Shown here one piece after another: positions 5,396 to 5,667 of a stretch of DNA of 5,667 bases. Origin of the DNA: Paracoccaceae bacterium (lineage in GTDB: Bacteria; Pseudomonadota; Alphaproteobacteria; Rhodobacterales; Rhodobacteraceae). The notes beneath the pieces are model-generated. The model was not told the DNA's origin, made no database searches, and worked only from the letters and a program-made list of their open reading frames with translations. Location: assembly GCA_025458985.1 (NCBI GenBank), contig JALORM010000136.1, positions 1 through 5,667 of the forward strand. Direction: 5' to 3'. A program made the position numbers and the translations under genes. The first letter of the stretch is position 1, and every line of letters starts with the position of its first letter.

Positions 5396-5428
5396 GACCG
5401 CCCGCGCAATATTCTTGCGCGGGCGGTC
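5396..5428 (+). terminator. Perfect 14-bp-stem hairpin between phaA and phaB
   Basis: GACCGCCCGCGCAA (5396-5409) is the exact reverse complement of TTGCGCGGGCGGTC (5415-5428), with a five-base loop TATTC. It begins eight bases after the phaA stop codon and ends 48 bases before the phaB ATG. There is no U-tract after it on either strand. It may be a partial terminator that lowers phaB transcript relative to phaA, or a stem that stabilises the 3' end of a processed phaA message. The structure is certain, its role is inferred. Confidence 0.6.
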
Positions 5429-5435
5429 GCGCGGC

Positions 5436-5441
5436 GATAAT
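5436..5441 (+). promoter_or_regulatory. Possible -10 element of an internal phaB promoter
   Basis: GATAAT matches five of six positions of TATAAT and lies in an A/T-rich patch (5436-5455) just after the intergenic hairpin, 35 bases before the phaB ATG. No good -35 is found: TTGCGC at 5415-5420, inside the hairpin arm, gives a short 15-bp spacer and only three matches. It is followed by a tandem TCAAG-TT-TCAAG (5441-5452). A separate phaB promoter is possible but weakly supported. Confidence 0.3.
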
Positions 5442-5476
5442 CAAGTTTCAAGGAAGCTGACGTTCGGGAGGGACTC

Positions 5477-5667
5477 ATGGGACGTGTCGCGCTTGTGACC
5501 GGCGGAAGCCGGGGCATCGGGGAAGCGATCTCGAAGGCGCTGAAGGCCGCGGGCTACAGCGTCGCGGCAAGCTACGCCGGCAACGACGAGGCGGCGGCGA
5601 AGTTCACCGCCGAGACCGGGATCAAGACCTACAAGTGGAACGTCGCCGACTACGAGCAGTCGAAGGC
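5477..5667 (+). CDS. phaB: Acetoacetyl-CoA reductase, N-terminal part (cut by right edge)
   Basis: Reading from the ATG at 5477, the first 63 residues begin MGRVALVTGGSRGIGEAISK, a short-chain dehydrogenase/reductase start with the dinucleotide-binding T-G-G-S-R-G-I-G motif at residues 8-15. A second strand ends in ASYAGN, with no acidic residue at its tip, which fits NADPH over NADH. The later strand carries W-N-V-A-D, the N-V-A-D also being found in PhaB of Cupriavidus as I recall it. The enzyme reduces acetoacetyl-CoA to (R)-3-hydroxybutyryl-CoA, the monomer for polyhydroxybutyrate. The catalytic Ser-Tyr-Lys lies beyond the edge and cannot be checked. The start is set by GGGAGGG at 5466-5472. 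Its place directly after phaA is the main reason to call it PhaB and not the very similar FabG. Confidence 0.9.
   Translation, partial: MGRVALVTGGSRGIGEAISKALKAAGYSVAASYAGNDEAAAKFTAETGIKTYKWNVADYEQSK

Noticed and set aside
4128..5444. Long minus-strand frame of 438 codons opposite phaA, and the plus-strand 444-codon frame at 4106-5440
   Set aside because: Both cover the conserved thiolase in other frames and have low-complexity Arg/Gly/His-rich products. They are stop-poor shadows in GC-rich DNA.
5440..5452. ATCAA half-site at 5440-5444 upstream of phaB as a second FNR box
   Set aside because: The partner half-site five-plus-four bases upstream reads GCGGC, not TTGAT, so only half a palindrome is present.

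Overview
The window looks like ordinary chromosome from a GC-rich alphaproteobacterium, most likely of the Rhodobacterales (Rhodobacter/Paracoccus type). The reasons are the strong G/C bias at third codon positions, the argininosuccinate lyase N-terminus next to a TlpA-like gene, a dihaem cytochrome c peroxidase preceded by an FNR-type box, and a phaA-phaB pair. I see no mobile element, CRISPR array, tRNA, rRNA or phage gene. The taxonomic call comes from remembered family resemblance, not a search.

Layout, left to right. (1) The first 50 codons of argH run off the left edge on the minus strand. Head-to-head with it, with only 20 bp between start codons, is a periplasmic TlpA-like thioredoxin on the plus strand. 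(2) Two GC-rich hairpins separate the thioredoxin from a convergent minus-strand gene for a 76-residue glycine-zipper lipoprotein. Behind the lipoprotein's start is a 251-bp gap with an imperfect 53-bp-period direct repeat and the terminator of the next gene. (3) A minus-strand dihaem cytochrome c peroxidase (ccpA) has a near-consensus FNR box and a suitably placed -10 element upstream. (4) A minus-strand 3-methyladenine DNA glycosylase I (tag) follows. (5) Divergent from tag, on the plus strand, is a cytosolic stand-alone EAL phosphodiesterase with every catalytic position present. (6) After a 143-bp gap comes phaA (acetyl-CoA acetyltransferase). An 89-bp spacer with a perfect 14-bp-stem hairpin precedes the start of phaB (acetoacetyl-CoA reductase), which is cut by the right edge.

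Functionally the window holds several short, unrelated transcription units. phaA and phaB carry out the first two steps of polyhydroxybutyrate synthesis: two acetyl-CoA are condensed to acetoacetyl-CoA, which is then reduced to 3-hydroxybutyryl-CoA. ccpA removes periplasmic hydrogen peroxide, probably under low-oxygen control. tag repairs alkylated DNA, the EAL protein should degrade cyclic di-GMP, and argH completes arginine synthesis. I found no convincing new multi-gene system. The most interesting signals are regulatory: the ccpA FNR promoter, the phaA-phaB intergenic hairpin, the direct repeat upstream of the lipoprotein, and the shared 20-bp start region of argH and the thioredoxin gene.
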